From an uncultured Cloacibacillus sp. (GTDB lineage Bacteria; Synergistota; Synergistia; Synergistales; Synergistaceae), in the NCBI GenBank assembly GCA_934511335.1, contig CAKSWL010000146.1, forward strand, positions 1 through 5,878: a stretch of DNA of 5,878 nt, given 5' to 3'. The notes below the pieces were generated by a model. The model saw nothing but the letters and a program-made list of their open reading frames with translations, did no database searches and was not told where the DNA came from. This document shows positions 1 through 5,570 of this stretch, piece after piece (the first letter of the stretch is position 1; each line of letters begins with the position of its first letter). Position numbers and translations under genes: made by a program.

Positions 1-2
1 CC

Positions 3-1163
3 CGTCTCGGCAACAACGACGCCTTCGTCTCCGCGCCGATCCTTTCAAGCGTTTCGGGACCGGTGAAGGACGTCACGATGAGAATGACTACTCCGGGGAT
101 GCTTGAAAACTGCGTCGTCGTTGAAAACGACGGCCTTTACGATATAGCTCCCGAGTGGAAACCGCTGGAGAATTTTGAAAGCGCCGAGCCGAAGGAGTAT
201 ATCAAGCGGATACGCGAGGCCGGCATCGTCGGCTTCGGCGGCGCGACCTTCCCGACCGCCGTCAAGCTGTCGCCGCCGCCGGATAAGAAGATAAACTGGC
301 TGATCGTAAACGGCGTCGAGTGCGAGCCCTACCTCAACTGCGACAACCGCCTGATGCTTGAGGGCGCGGAAAAGGTGGTAAGGGGGCTGCAGCTTGTGAT
401 GCGCATCTTCCCGGAGGCAAAGGGCGTCATCGCGATCGAAAACAACAAGCCGCAGGCGATCGCCGTGATGAACGACCTTGTCGCAAAGCTCGGAGCGAAG
501 GGCGTCGTCGTACAGCCTCTCACGGTGAAATACCCGCAGGGCGCGGAAAAGATGCTGATCGAAGCGATCACAGGCCAGGAGTATGTGGTGACCGCGCTTC
601 CAGCCGACGTCGGCTGCATCATCCTCAACGTCCGCACCATCTATCAGATATACAGGGCGATCGCGGAGGGCAATCCCGCGACGACGCGGGTCGTCACCGT
701 CACGGGAGACGCCGTCGCCCACCCCAAGAATATCAGGGTCCCCCTGGGTACCTCCGTACGCGAGCTGATTGATCTGTGCGGCGGCTTTAAGGAACAGCCA
801 GTCAAGATCCTCTCGGGCGGACCGATGATGGGCGTTTCGATGCGCTCGATAGACGTACCCGTGGTGAAGGGGACCTCTGGCATCCTCGCCCTAACGGCAA
901 AGTCGGCGATGCTGAAGCCGATCACCCCCTGCCTCCGCTGCGGGCGCTGCGTCACGGCCTGCCCGATGGGGCTCGTGCCAAGCGTTCTCGATTCGCTCGT
1001 GCAGGAACGCTTTTACACGCGCTTTGAGGAAGAGGGCGGCATGAACTGCATTGAATGCGGGAGCTGCACCTATATGTGTCCCGCGAACCGTCCGCTGACA
1101 CAGGGCTGCCGCGACGGCAAGGCCTCCGTGACGGCGATGCGCAGAAAGGCGGCTGCAAAATAA
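3..1163 (+). CDS. rnfC: Rnf complex subunit C (NADH/FMN/Fe-S subunit), 5' end outside window
   Basis: This peripheral cytoplasmic subunit exchanges electrons with NAD+/NADH and passes them between its FMN and two [4Fe-4S] clusters. The open frame runs back to the left edge without a stop, and its first codons read like the end of the N-terminal sandwich domain (APILSSVSGPV), so the GTG at 63 is internal and the true start is off-window. 386 codons are visible; full RnfC proteins are usually somewhat over 430. The glycine-rich flavin/nucleotide motif GFGGATFPT lies at 231-257, followed by VNGVECEPYLNCDNRLML. Two ferredoxin motifs follow: CLRCGRCVTACP (930-965) and CIECGSCTYMCP (1047-1082). The protein ends shortly after the second cluster and lacks the long Ala/Lys-rich tail of E. 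coli RsxC. Its TAA overlaps the ATG of rnfD (TAATG). All expected motifs are intact. Confidence 0.96.
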   Translation, partial: RLGNNDAFVSAPILSSVSGPVKDVTMRMTTPGMLENCVVVENDGLYDIAPEWKPLENFESAEPKEYIKRIREAGIVGFGGATFPTAVKLSPPPDKKINWLIVNGVECEPYLNCDNRLMLEGAEKVVRGLQLVMRIFPEAKGVIAIENNKPQAIAVMNDLVAKLGAKGVVVQPLTVKYPQGAEKMLIEAITGQEYVVTALPADVGCIILNVRTIYQIYRAIAEGNPATTRVVTVTGDAVAHPKNIRVPLGTSVRELIDLCGGFKEQPVKILSGGPMMGVSMRSIDVPVVKGTSGILALTAKSAMLKPITPCLRCGRCVTACPMGLVPSVLDSLVQERFYTRFEEEGGMNCIECGSCTYMCPANRPLTQGCRDGKASVTAMRRKAAAK

Positions 1164-2092
1164 TGGAACGTTTATTGGTAGTATCAAGTTCACCGCATAT
1201 CCACGCCCCGCTCGACACCCAGAAGATAATGGGCTGGGTGCTGGCGGCGCTTTCTCCCGCGGGAATCGCGGGGATATACTTCTTCGGCCTCCGCGCCGCG
1301 GCGGTGATGGCGGTCTGCGTCGTCTCCTGCGTCGCCAGCGAGTATCTCTGGGAGAGGTGCACGAAGAGGACGATCACGACGGGCGACCTCTCCGCGGCGG
1401 TCACGGGGCTTTTGCTGGCCTACAACCTGCCGCCGACCATCCCCTTCTGGATGGCGGCTATAGGCAGCCTATTTGCGATCATCGTCGTAAAACAGCTCTT
1501 CGGCGGCTTAGGCCGCAACATCGTGAACCCGGCGCTTGCCGCGCGCGCGATGATGCTCACCAGCTGGCCCGTGCCGATGACCTCCTGGACGATTGACGGA
1601 GTATCGGGGGCGACGCCGCTGGCGATGATAAAGGCCGGAACGCTGGACAATCTGCCGGGCCTGAGGGAGCTCTTCCTCGGCAGCGTCGGAGGCTGCATCG
1701 GCGAGACCTCGGCGCTGGCGCTGCTCATCGGCTTCGCGATACTCCTTTATAAGGACATAATAAAATGGCAGGCGCCGGTCATCTACGTAGCGGTGGCCGC
1801 TGCGCTCTGCACGATATTCGGCCGCCCCGTCGGCCCGCTCTACGAGATCATGACCGGCGGCCTCTTCCTCGGAGCCATTTTCATGGCCACCGACTATACC
1901 ACCACCCCAGTCACGCCGCGCGGGCAGATGATCTTCGCCGCAGGCTGCGGCCTCCTCACTGCACTGATACGCGCCTGGGGCGGCTATCCGGAGGGCGTCT
2001 CCTACTCGATACTGATAATGAACCTGACGGTGCCGCTCATCGACCGCGCCACAAAGCCACGCATATTCGGAGAGGTGAAAAAGCATGGGTAA
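1163..2092 (+). CDS. rnfD: Rnf complex subunit D, membrane flavoprotein
   Basis: Integral membrane subunit, homologous to NqrB, that carries covalently bound FMN and is thought to take part in ion transport. The product has 309 residues, with many hydrophobic segments from about residue 24 to 295. The flavinylation motif DGVSGATPLAMIK is present, with the likely acceptor Thr151 (codon 1613-1615). The conserved loop FGGLGRNIVNPALAARA lies just upstream (about residues 113-129), and FMATDYTTTPVTPRG (about 240-254) is also typical of the family. The ATG at 1163 is chosen because it shares a base with the rnfC stop and yields a normal N-terminus (MERLLVVSSSPHIH). The in-frame ATG at 1055 would lie inside rnfC and give an unrelated hydrophilic extension. 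The upstream purine stretch (AAAGG, 1145-1149) is far from the start, so translation probably depends on coupling to rnfC. Confidence 0.96.
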   Translation: MERLLVVSSSPHIHAPLDTQKIMGWVLAALSPAGIAGIYFFGLRAAAVMAVCVVSCVASEYLWERCTKRTITTGDLSAAVTGLLLAYNLPPTIPFWMAAIGSLFAIIVVKQLFGGLGRNIVNPALAARAMMLTSWPVPMTSWTIDGVSGATPLAMIKAGTLDNLPGLRELFLGSVGGCIGETSALALLIGFAILLYKDIIKWQAPVIYVAVAAALCTIFGRPVGPLYEIMTGGLFLGAIFMATDYTTTPVTPRGQMIFAAGCGLLTALIRAWGGYPEGVSYSILIMNLTVPLIDRATKPRIFGEVKKHG

Positions 2093-2708
2093 GATCGTAA
2101 AACTCGGGTTGGTCCTCTTTGTCATAACCGCCGTCACCGGCCTCATCTTAGGCGCCGTGCACACAGTAACGCTGGAGCCGATCCGCGAGGCGCAGGCGCG
2201 CGAGAAGAACGAGGCGCTGGCCGCCACCCTTCCCGGCGCGACGGAGTTCAAAGAGATCCCTCCTAAAGAGGGGGCGGGGATCATAAAGGAGATATATGAG
2301 GGAAGCGACGGCGGCAAGACCGTCGGCTACAATTTTACCGTCACCCCCAAGGGTTACGGCGGCCCGCTGGAGCTTATCGTCGGTATTTCAAACGAGGGCA
2401 GGGTCATGGATATAAAAATCTTAAGCCACAGCGAGACGCCGGGGCTGGGCGCCAAGGCAGAGGAGGCCCCTTTCGCCGGACAGTTTAAAGACAAGCTCTT
2501 CGATAAACTCTTCGTCACCAAGACGCCGCCTGAGGCGGAAGACCAGATAGAGGCCATATCGGGAGCCACCATCACCTCAAGCGCCGTCGTCTCCGGCGTC
2601 AATGTGGCGCTCGCCTACTGGAAGGCCAACTTCAGCGGCGGCGCGGGGCAGGAGGCGGAGGCCGTGAGCCAGAACTCACAGAATAAGGAGGACAAGAAAG
2701 ATGATTAA
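2085..2708 (+). CDS. rnfG: Rnf complex subunit G, FMN-carrying subunit
   Basis: Single-span membrane subunit, homologous to NqrC, that exposes a covalently FMN-bearing domain on the outer face of the membrane. The product has 207 residues, normal for the family. One N-terminal membrane helix (about residues 6-27, LGLVLFVITAVTGLILGAV) anchors an FMN-binding domain. GYGGPLELIVGI (about 90-101) and SHSETPGLGAKA (about 114-125) are classic RnfG/NqrC signatures. The flavinylation site SGATITSSAVV begins at residue 159, with Thr162 the likely FMN acceptor. The residue three before SGAT is Glu156, where an Asp is common. The C-terminal 25 residues are hydrophilic (Gln, Glu, Lys, Asp). The gene overlaps rnfD by 8 bases, has a Shine-Dalgarno site AGAGGTG (2071-2077) inside rnfD, and overlaps rnfE by 8 bases. 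Attachment of FMN would need an ApbE-type flavin transferase, which is not encoded in this window. Confidence 0.95.
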   Translation: MGKIVKLGLVLFVITAVTGLILGAVHTVTLEPIREAQAREKNEALAATLPGATEFKEIPPKEGAGIIKEIYEGSDGGKTVGYNFTVTPKGYGGPLELIVGISNEGRVMDIKILSHSETPGLGAKAEEAPFAGQFKDKLFDKLFVTKTPPEAEDQIEAISGATITSSAVVSGVNVALAYWKANFSGGAGQEAEAVSQNSQNKEDKKDD

Positions 2709-3450
2709 TCCTCTCAGACTGATCAAAAACGGCATCATCAACGAGAATCCGACCTTTGTGCTGGTTCTCGGGTTGTGCCCGACGCTTGCCGTCACGTCGA
2801 GCGTCTCCAACGGCATCGGTATGGGGCTTGCCGCGACGGCGGTCCTGATGGGATCGAACATCGCCGTGTCGGCGATACGCAAATTCATCCCCGACGAGAT
2901 ACGCATCCCCGCGTTTATCGTGGTCATCGCGGGATTCGTCACCGTCGTGCAGCTGTTGATCTCGGCTTACGCGCCGGCGCTCAACAAATCGCTCGGCATC
3001 TTCATCCCGCTGATCGTCGTCAACTGCATCATCCTCGCTCGCGCGGAGGCCTTCGCCTTTAAAAACGGCGTCATCGAATCGCTCTTCGACGGCATCGGCA
3101 TGGGACTCGGCTTTACTGCGGCGCTGTCGATCATCGGCGCCATCCGCGAGCTTCTCGGCAACGGCACGATTCTTGGCGCGACGATACTCCCGCCCTCTTT
3201 CTACCAGCCGGCGCTGCTCGTCATCCTGGCCCCGGGCGGATTCATCACGCTGGGTATCCTGATGGCCCTCTTCCGCTACCGGCAGCTCAAAAAAGAAGAA
3301 GAGGCAAGGGGCGGGGCTCCCTCGGCCTTTGACGGCTGGGAGCAGCTCGACGCCTGCGGCGGCTGCGCGCTGAAAAACATCTGCGGCGGCGGCAACGCCT
3401 CCACTCCCTGCGCGAAAAACGCCGAAACCGTAAAGGAGGTTGGCAGATAA
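2701..3450 (+). CDS. rnfE: Rnf complex subunit E, membrane subunit with an extra cysteine-rich tail
   Basis: Integral membrane subunit, homologous to NqrD and paralogous to RnfA. The two pair in inverted orientation and hold an iron-sulfur centre in the membrane. The two expected membrane cysteines are visible: Cys26 in LGLCPTLAVTSS and Cys109 in IPLIVVNCIILARAEAFA. Six hydrophobic segments end near residue 191, followed by a basic RYRQLKK stretch that predicts a cytoplasmic C-terminus. The product has 249 residues, longer than many RnfE proteins (E. coli RsxE is about 231). The extra tail (about residues 200-249) carries four cysteines, 219, 222, 228 and 237, spaced C-x2-C-x5-C-x8-C. This could bind metal or another Fe-S cluster, which is inference. 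Translation starts from a strong AAGGAGG at 2685-2691, nine bases before the ATG. The stop overlaps the rnfA ATG by one base. Confidence 0.95.
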   Translation: MINPLRLIKNGIINENPTFVLVLGLCPTLAVTSSVSNGIGMGLAATAVLMGSNIAVSAIRKFIPDEIRIPAFIVVIAGFVTVVQLLISAYAPALNKSLGIFIPLIVVNCIILARAEAFAFKNGVIESLFDGIGMGLGFTAALSIIGAIRELLGNGTILGATILPPSFYQPALLVILAPGGFITLGILMALFRYRQLKKEEEARGGAPSAFDGWEQLDACGGCALKNICGGGNASTPCAKNAETVKEVGR

Positions 3451-4028
3451 TGTCGCTCCTAGCCCTCTTCATCAGCGCGATATTCGTAAACAACATCCTG
3501 CTCGCGAGGTTCCTCGGCTGCTGCCCCTTCCTCGGAGTCTCCAACCAGCTGGAGACCGCCAAGGGCATGGGAATAGCCGTGACCTTCGTCACCACCTTCG
3601 CGGCGATCATGACCTGGCTCGCCTACACATTCATCCTCGTGCCGCTTGGACTCGAGTACCTCTATACGCTATCGTTCATCCTCATCATCGCCGCCCTCGT
3701 GCAGTTCGTCGAGATCGTGCTCAAGAAGACGATGCCGGCCCTCTACAAATCGCTGGGCATCTTCTTGCCGCTGATCACGACAAACTGCGCCGTCCTCGGC
3801 GTCGCGGTCATCAACATGAACGAAAAATACACGCTCGTCGAATCGATAGTCAACGCCTTGGGCTCATCGGCGGGCTTCCTGCTCGCGATCGTCCTTATGG
3901 CCGGCATCCGCGAGCGTATCGAGATGAGCACGGAGATGCCGCGCTGCCTGCGCGGGCTGCCGATAGCCCTTGTAACGGCGGGACTTATGTCGATCGCCTT
4001 CATGGGCTTCAACGGGCTCATCAAATAG
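3450..4028 (+). CDS. rnfA: Rnf complex subunit A, membrane subunit
   Basis: Integral membrane subunit, homologous to NqrE, that pairs with RnfE around a membrane iron-sulfur centre and links ferredoxin-side and outer-side electron carriers. The product has 192 residues, the normal length, with six hydrophobic segments. Hallmarks are the N-terminal FVNNILLARFLGCCPFLGVS (residues 12-31, with Cys24/Cys25) and FLPLITTNCAVLGVAV (105-120, Cys113). The cysteines in these two motifs correspond to the conserved Fe-S ligands of the family. A further cysteine, Cys166, lies near the C-terminal end. The start is fixed by a near-perfect Shine-Dalgarno AAAGGAGGT at 3432-3440 and by the one-base overlap with the rnfE stop (ATAATG). 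RnfA and RnfE here share the internal signature YKSLGIF.PL/NKSLGIFIPL, consistent with their common ancestry. Confidence 0.96.
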   Translation: MSLLALFISAIFVNNILLARFLGCCPFLGVSNQLETAKGMGIAVTFVTTFAAIMTWLAYTFILVPLGLEYLYTLSFILIIAALVQFVEIVLKKTMPALYKSLGIFLPLITTNCAVLGVAVINMNEKYTLVESIVNALGSSAGFLLAIVLMAGIRERIEMSTEMPRCLRGLPIALVTAGLMSIAFMGFNGLIK

Positions 4029-4043
4029 GGAGGTACGCTTAAA

Positions 4044-4895
4044 ATGAATGGAATGATCTATCCCGCGCTTGTAATGGGAGGACTCGGCGTCGTCTTCGGA
4101 AGCCTCCTGGCCTTCGCCTCAAAGAAATTCTACGTTGAAGTGGACCAGCGTCAGACAGAGATCCGCGCGCTGCTGCCAGGCGCGAACTGCGGCGGCTGCG
4201 GCTTCCCAGGGTGCGACGGCTACGCGGAGGCTTGCGCCGCGGGCGCGGCGAAGCTGAATCTCTGCGCCGCCGCCGGGCCGGAGGTCGCCGCGAAGATCGC
4301 GGAAATTATGGGGGTCGCCGCCGAATCGGCGGAGCCCCAGGCAGCCTTCGTGAAATGCCAAGGCTCATTTGCCAAAACAGTAAAAAACTGCATCTATCAA
4401 GGATCTGAGGACTGCCGCGAGGCCGCCGTCGTCCCCGGCAGAGGCCCGTCGTCATGCGCCTATGGCTGCATGGGATTCGGCACCTGCGTCAAAGTCTGCG
4501 CCTTCGGCGCGATAGAGATAGTCGACGGTCTCGCCGTCGTGGACCGCGAAAAATGCGTCGGCTGCGGTGCTTGCGCCGCCGAGTGTCCCAGAGGCGTCAT
4601 CGCGATGGCGCCAAAGCGCTCAAAGATACAGGTCGCTTGCAGCAACCCGCTCAAAGGTCCTTTCGTGAAGCAGGTCTGCTCCGTGGGCTGCATCGGCTGC
4701 ACCCTCTGCGTCAAGGCCTGCCCTAAAGAGGCGATTGAAATGAAGGGCAGCCTCGCCGTCATAGACGCGGCAAAGTGCGTAAACTGCGGCCTCTGCGCGC
4801 AGAAGTGCCCCGTAAAAGCAATCGCCGACGCAAGACCGCCAAGGCCGGCGCCGGCGGTAAAAGCCGCCGAGCCCGCCTCCGCGCAGCAAGCCTAG
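4044..4895 (+). CDS. rnfB: Rnf complex subunit B, ferredoxin-type electron entry subunit
   Basis: Polyferredoxin subunit that accepts electrons from reduced ferredoxin at the cytoplasmic face. The product has 283 residues. A membrane anchor (about 5-25, YPALVMGGLGVVFGSLLAFA) is followed by the Fe-S domain NCGGCGFPGCDGYAEAC with ligands Cys49, 52, 57 and 74 (C-x2-C-x4-C-x16-C). Next comes the family segment with Cys105, 116 and 124. Clustered ferredoxin motifs then begin at residue 138 (CAYGCMGFGTCVKVC), 171 (CVGCGACAAECP), 212 (CSVGCIGCTLCVKACP) and 245 (CVNCGLCAQKCP). There are 26 cysteines in all. The last 20 or so residues are an Ala/Pro-rich, probably disordered tail. The Shine-Dalgarno site GGGAGGT (4028-4034) begins on the last base of the rnfA stop and supports the ATG at 4044; an ATG three codons later is possible but badly spaced. 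This is the last gene of the operon. Confidence 0.96.
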   Translation: MNGMIYPALVMGGLGVVFGSLLAFASKKFYVEVDQRQTEIRALLPGANCGGCGFPGCDGYAEACAAGAAKLNLCAAAGPEVAAKIAEIMGVAAESAEPQAAFVKCQGSFAKTVKNCIYQGSEDCREAAVVPGRGPSSCAYGCMGFGTCVKVCAFGAIEIVDGLAVVDREKCVGCGACAAECPRGVIAMAPKRSKIQVACSNPLKGPFVKQVCSVGCIGCTLCVKACPKEAIEMKGSLAVIDAAKCVNCGLCAQKCPVKAIADARPPRPAPAVKAAEPASAQQA

Positions 4896-4906
4896 GAGAC
4901 CCAAAA

Positions 4907-4932
4907 GGCTGGGCGATGTGAAAAGCCCGGCC
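4907..4932 (+). other. GC-rich hairpin just after rnfB
   Basis: GGCTGGGC (4907-4914) can pair with GCCCGGCC (4925-4932) over 8 bp with one G-U pair, enclosing a 10-base loop. It sits 11 bases after the rnfB stop and is not followed by a T-run, so alone it is a poor terminator. It may protect the 3' end of the rnf transcript or assist the terminator 20 bases further on. The function is inferred. Confidence 0.45.
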
Positions 4933-4951
4933 CCGCTTAAAAATTACATTC

Positions 4952-4990
4952 AAAGAGGACGGGAAAAATTTATTTCTTGTCCTCTTTTTT
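4952..4990 (+). terminator. Intrinsic terminator of the rnf operon
   Basis: A perfect 9-bp stem, AAAGAGGAC (4952-4960) with GTCCTCTTT (4979-4987), encloses an 18-base loop and runs directly into a T-run (4985-4990). It lies 57 bases after the rnfB stop, where the operon should end. The A-rich left side also gives the hairpin a possible weaker terminator function on the opposite strand, but no minus-strand gene converges here. Confidence 0.88.
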
Positions 4991-5004
4991 ATGAGGAAAG
5001 CGGC

Positions 5005-5103
5005 GACCAAGGCGCATGCCACTCAAGCGGATGCCACCCTGGCAATTCCCTGCTGGCATCCCATTTTTACACGACGAAATATTAATGTGTTTGACCAAGG
5101 CGC
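5005..5103. repeat. Pair of 11-bp direct repeats (GACCAAGGCGC)
   Basis: GACCAAGGCGC occurs at 5005-5015 and again at 5093-5103, 88 bases apart. The 77 bases between them contain the 5029-5061 inverted repeat. This could be the footprint of a small inserted element with a duplicated target site, a pair of protein-binding sites, or chance. No transposase or terminal inverted repeats at the edges were seen. Confidence 0.4.
5029..5068 (+). terminator. Inverted repeat followed by T-run, possible second terminator
   Basis: GGATGCCA (5029-5036) pairs perfectly with TGGCATCC (5054-5061) across a 17-base loop, and a short TTTTT tract lies at 5064-5068, two bases past the stem. A competing smaller hairpin, GCCA/TGGC (5033-5043), lies inside. 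It resembles a weak Rho-independent terminator, perhaps a backup to the one at 4952-4990 or the remnant of a terminator for a lost gene. Confidence 0.35.
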
Positions 5104-5114
5104 TTTAGCAAACA

Positions 5115-5142
5115 TTGACATCAGGAGGCGATATAATATAGT
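5115..5142 (+). promoter_or_regulatory. Sigma70-type promoter
   Basis: A consensus -35 box TTGACA (5115-5120) is followed after 16 bases by TATAGT (5137-5142). A perfect TATAAT lies at 5132-5137 but only 11 bases from the -35 box, too close for standard use with it. Transcription would start near 5149 and run into the decayed substrate-binding protein and permease. No other gene lies between, so this was probably the promoter of that transporter. Confidence 0.6.
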
Positions 5143-5175
5143 GAGCATGTGTTTTAAAAGCAATATTTTATTTTT

Positions 5176-5182
5176 GAGGTGA
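5176..5182 (+). promoter_or_regulatory. Orphan ribosome-binding site without start codon
   Basis: GAGGTGA (5176-5182) lies about 27 bases downstream of the predicted transcription start and looks like a good Shine-Dalgarno site. No ATG, GTG or TTG follows at 5-12 bases; the sequence there is AAGATAAGAGGCGCC. The original start codon of the transporter's first gene may have been lost here by mutation or deletion. This is inference. Confidence 0.35.
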
Positions 5183-5223
5183 AAGATAAGAGGCGCCCAA
5201 GCTCCTGACGCAGGCAAACGATG

Positions 5224-5242
5224 ATTTGCATAGCATGCAAAT
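5224..5242. repeat. 19-bp palindrome, ATTTGCAT-AGC-ATGCAAAT
   Basis: Two perfect 8-bp arms (5224-5231 and 5235-5242) flank a 3-base centre. Symmetry of this size is typical of a dimeric regulator's operator. It lies about 75 bases downstream of the predicted transcription start, which is far for a simple operator. It might also form a small RNA hairpin. No regulator gene is nearby. Confidence 0.5.
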
Positions 5243-5298
5243 TACTTGAGATGCCCCACGTCGGAATGACGCATCAGTCTTTTCACCCGTAGTTCCCT

Positions 5299-5523
5299 GT
5301 GATTCGCCGCTCCTTCGCGTTTTGCCGGCGGATGCTTTCTGAAGCAGGTAGTAAAAAATGCCGAGCTTGTATTCACGACCAAGCCGACTGGAAATGGCTC
5401 GAGGGAGAGGCGCTCTATGTAGAGATGCTGAACCAGCTGGGAATCTTTGAAGGCGGTATGAAGGGCAAGGCCTTTAAAGACGTAAAGGACGACCTCTTCA
5501 ATTTCCAGTTTATCAGCAAATAA
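5299..5523 (+). pseudogene. C-terminal remnant of an ABC transporter substrate-binding protein
   Basis: An open frame of 74 codons ends at TAA 5521-5523. From about 5386 onwards it reads like the last 45 residues of a periplasmic binding protein of the nitrate/sulfonate/taurine (NrtA/SsuA-like) type: DWKWLEGEALYVEMLNQLG then IFEGGMKGKAFKDVKDDLF and NFQFISK. The family assignment is inference and leans on the permease pseudogene 33 bases downstream. Such proteins are normally about 300-340 residues with an export signal; no signal peptide or N-terminal lobes remain. The only possible start, GTG 5299, has no Shine-Dalgarno site. Upstream, a different frame (5303-5401) also reads plausibly (FLKQVVKNAELVFTTKPTG), so a frameshift or a deletion junction between 5340 and 5400 is possible. 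The boundary of the homologous part is uncertain. Confidence 0.5.
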
Positions 5524-5542
5524 AACAAACTCATCCGCCGCC

Positions 5543-5570
5543 GCGGTGCGGGAGATATGGCCCGCATCGC
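5543..5570 (+). other. Strong hairpin enclosing the permease start codon
   Basis: GCGGTGCGGG (5543-5552) pairs with CCCGCATCGC (5561-5570) over 10 bp including one G-U pair, with an 8-base loop, AGATATGG, that contains the ATG at 5557. The only purine-rich ribosome-binding candidate (GGGAG, 5550-5554) is partly inside the stem and too close to the ATG. If transcribed, this would hinder initiation or couple it to translation of the upstream gene. Confidence 0.45.

Larger units (their letters stand above)
4991..5298. other. Intergenic region without a convincing gene
   Basis: About 300 bases, locally AT-rich (especially 5062-5175), separate the rnf terminator from the decayed transporter genes. 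No open frame here has both a credible start signal and a recognisable product. It contains the inverted repeat, direct repeats, promoter, orphan Shine-Dalgarno site and palindrome listed separately. No tRNA, known riboswitch or CRISPR pattern was recognised. Confidence 0.6.

Noticed and set aside
63..65. GTG at 63 as the start of rnfC
   Set aside because: The same frame is open to the left edge and encodes expected RnfC sequence before it; no Shine-Dalgarno site precedes the GTG.
45..722. 225-codon open frame on the minus strand
   Set aside because: Antisense shadow of rnfC with Arg/Asp-rich composition typical of opposite frames in G/C-rich genes.
1055..1162. N-terminal extension of rnfD starting at ATG 1055
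   Set aside because: It lies fully inside rnfC, over the second Fe-S motif, and gives a hydrophilic sequence unlike RnfD. ATG 1163 is coupled to the rnfC stop.
1508..2317. 269-codon open frame on the minus strand
   Set aside because: Antisense to rnfD/rnfG, low-complexity composition, no recognisable domain.
63..4895. Na+-translocating NADH:quinone reductase (Nqr) instead of Rnf
   Set aside because: The operon has RnfB and a ferredoxin-motif RnfC and no NqrA or NqrF; the order C-D-G-E-A-B is that of rnf.
5115..5137. TTGACA with TATAAT at 5132-5137 as the promoter pair
   Set aside because: The 11-base spacing is too short; TATAGT at 5137-5142 gives 16 bases instead.
4991..5182. 63-codon open frame beginning right after the rnf terminator
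   Set aside because: No promoter or ribosome-binding site of its own, crosses an inverted repeat and the promoter at 5115-5142, and has no recognisable sequence.
5149..5298. Riboswitch (for example thiamine pyrophosphate) in the leader of the transporter remnant
   Set aside because: No CTGAGA-type core or other known riboswitch signature could be found by eye.
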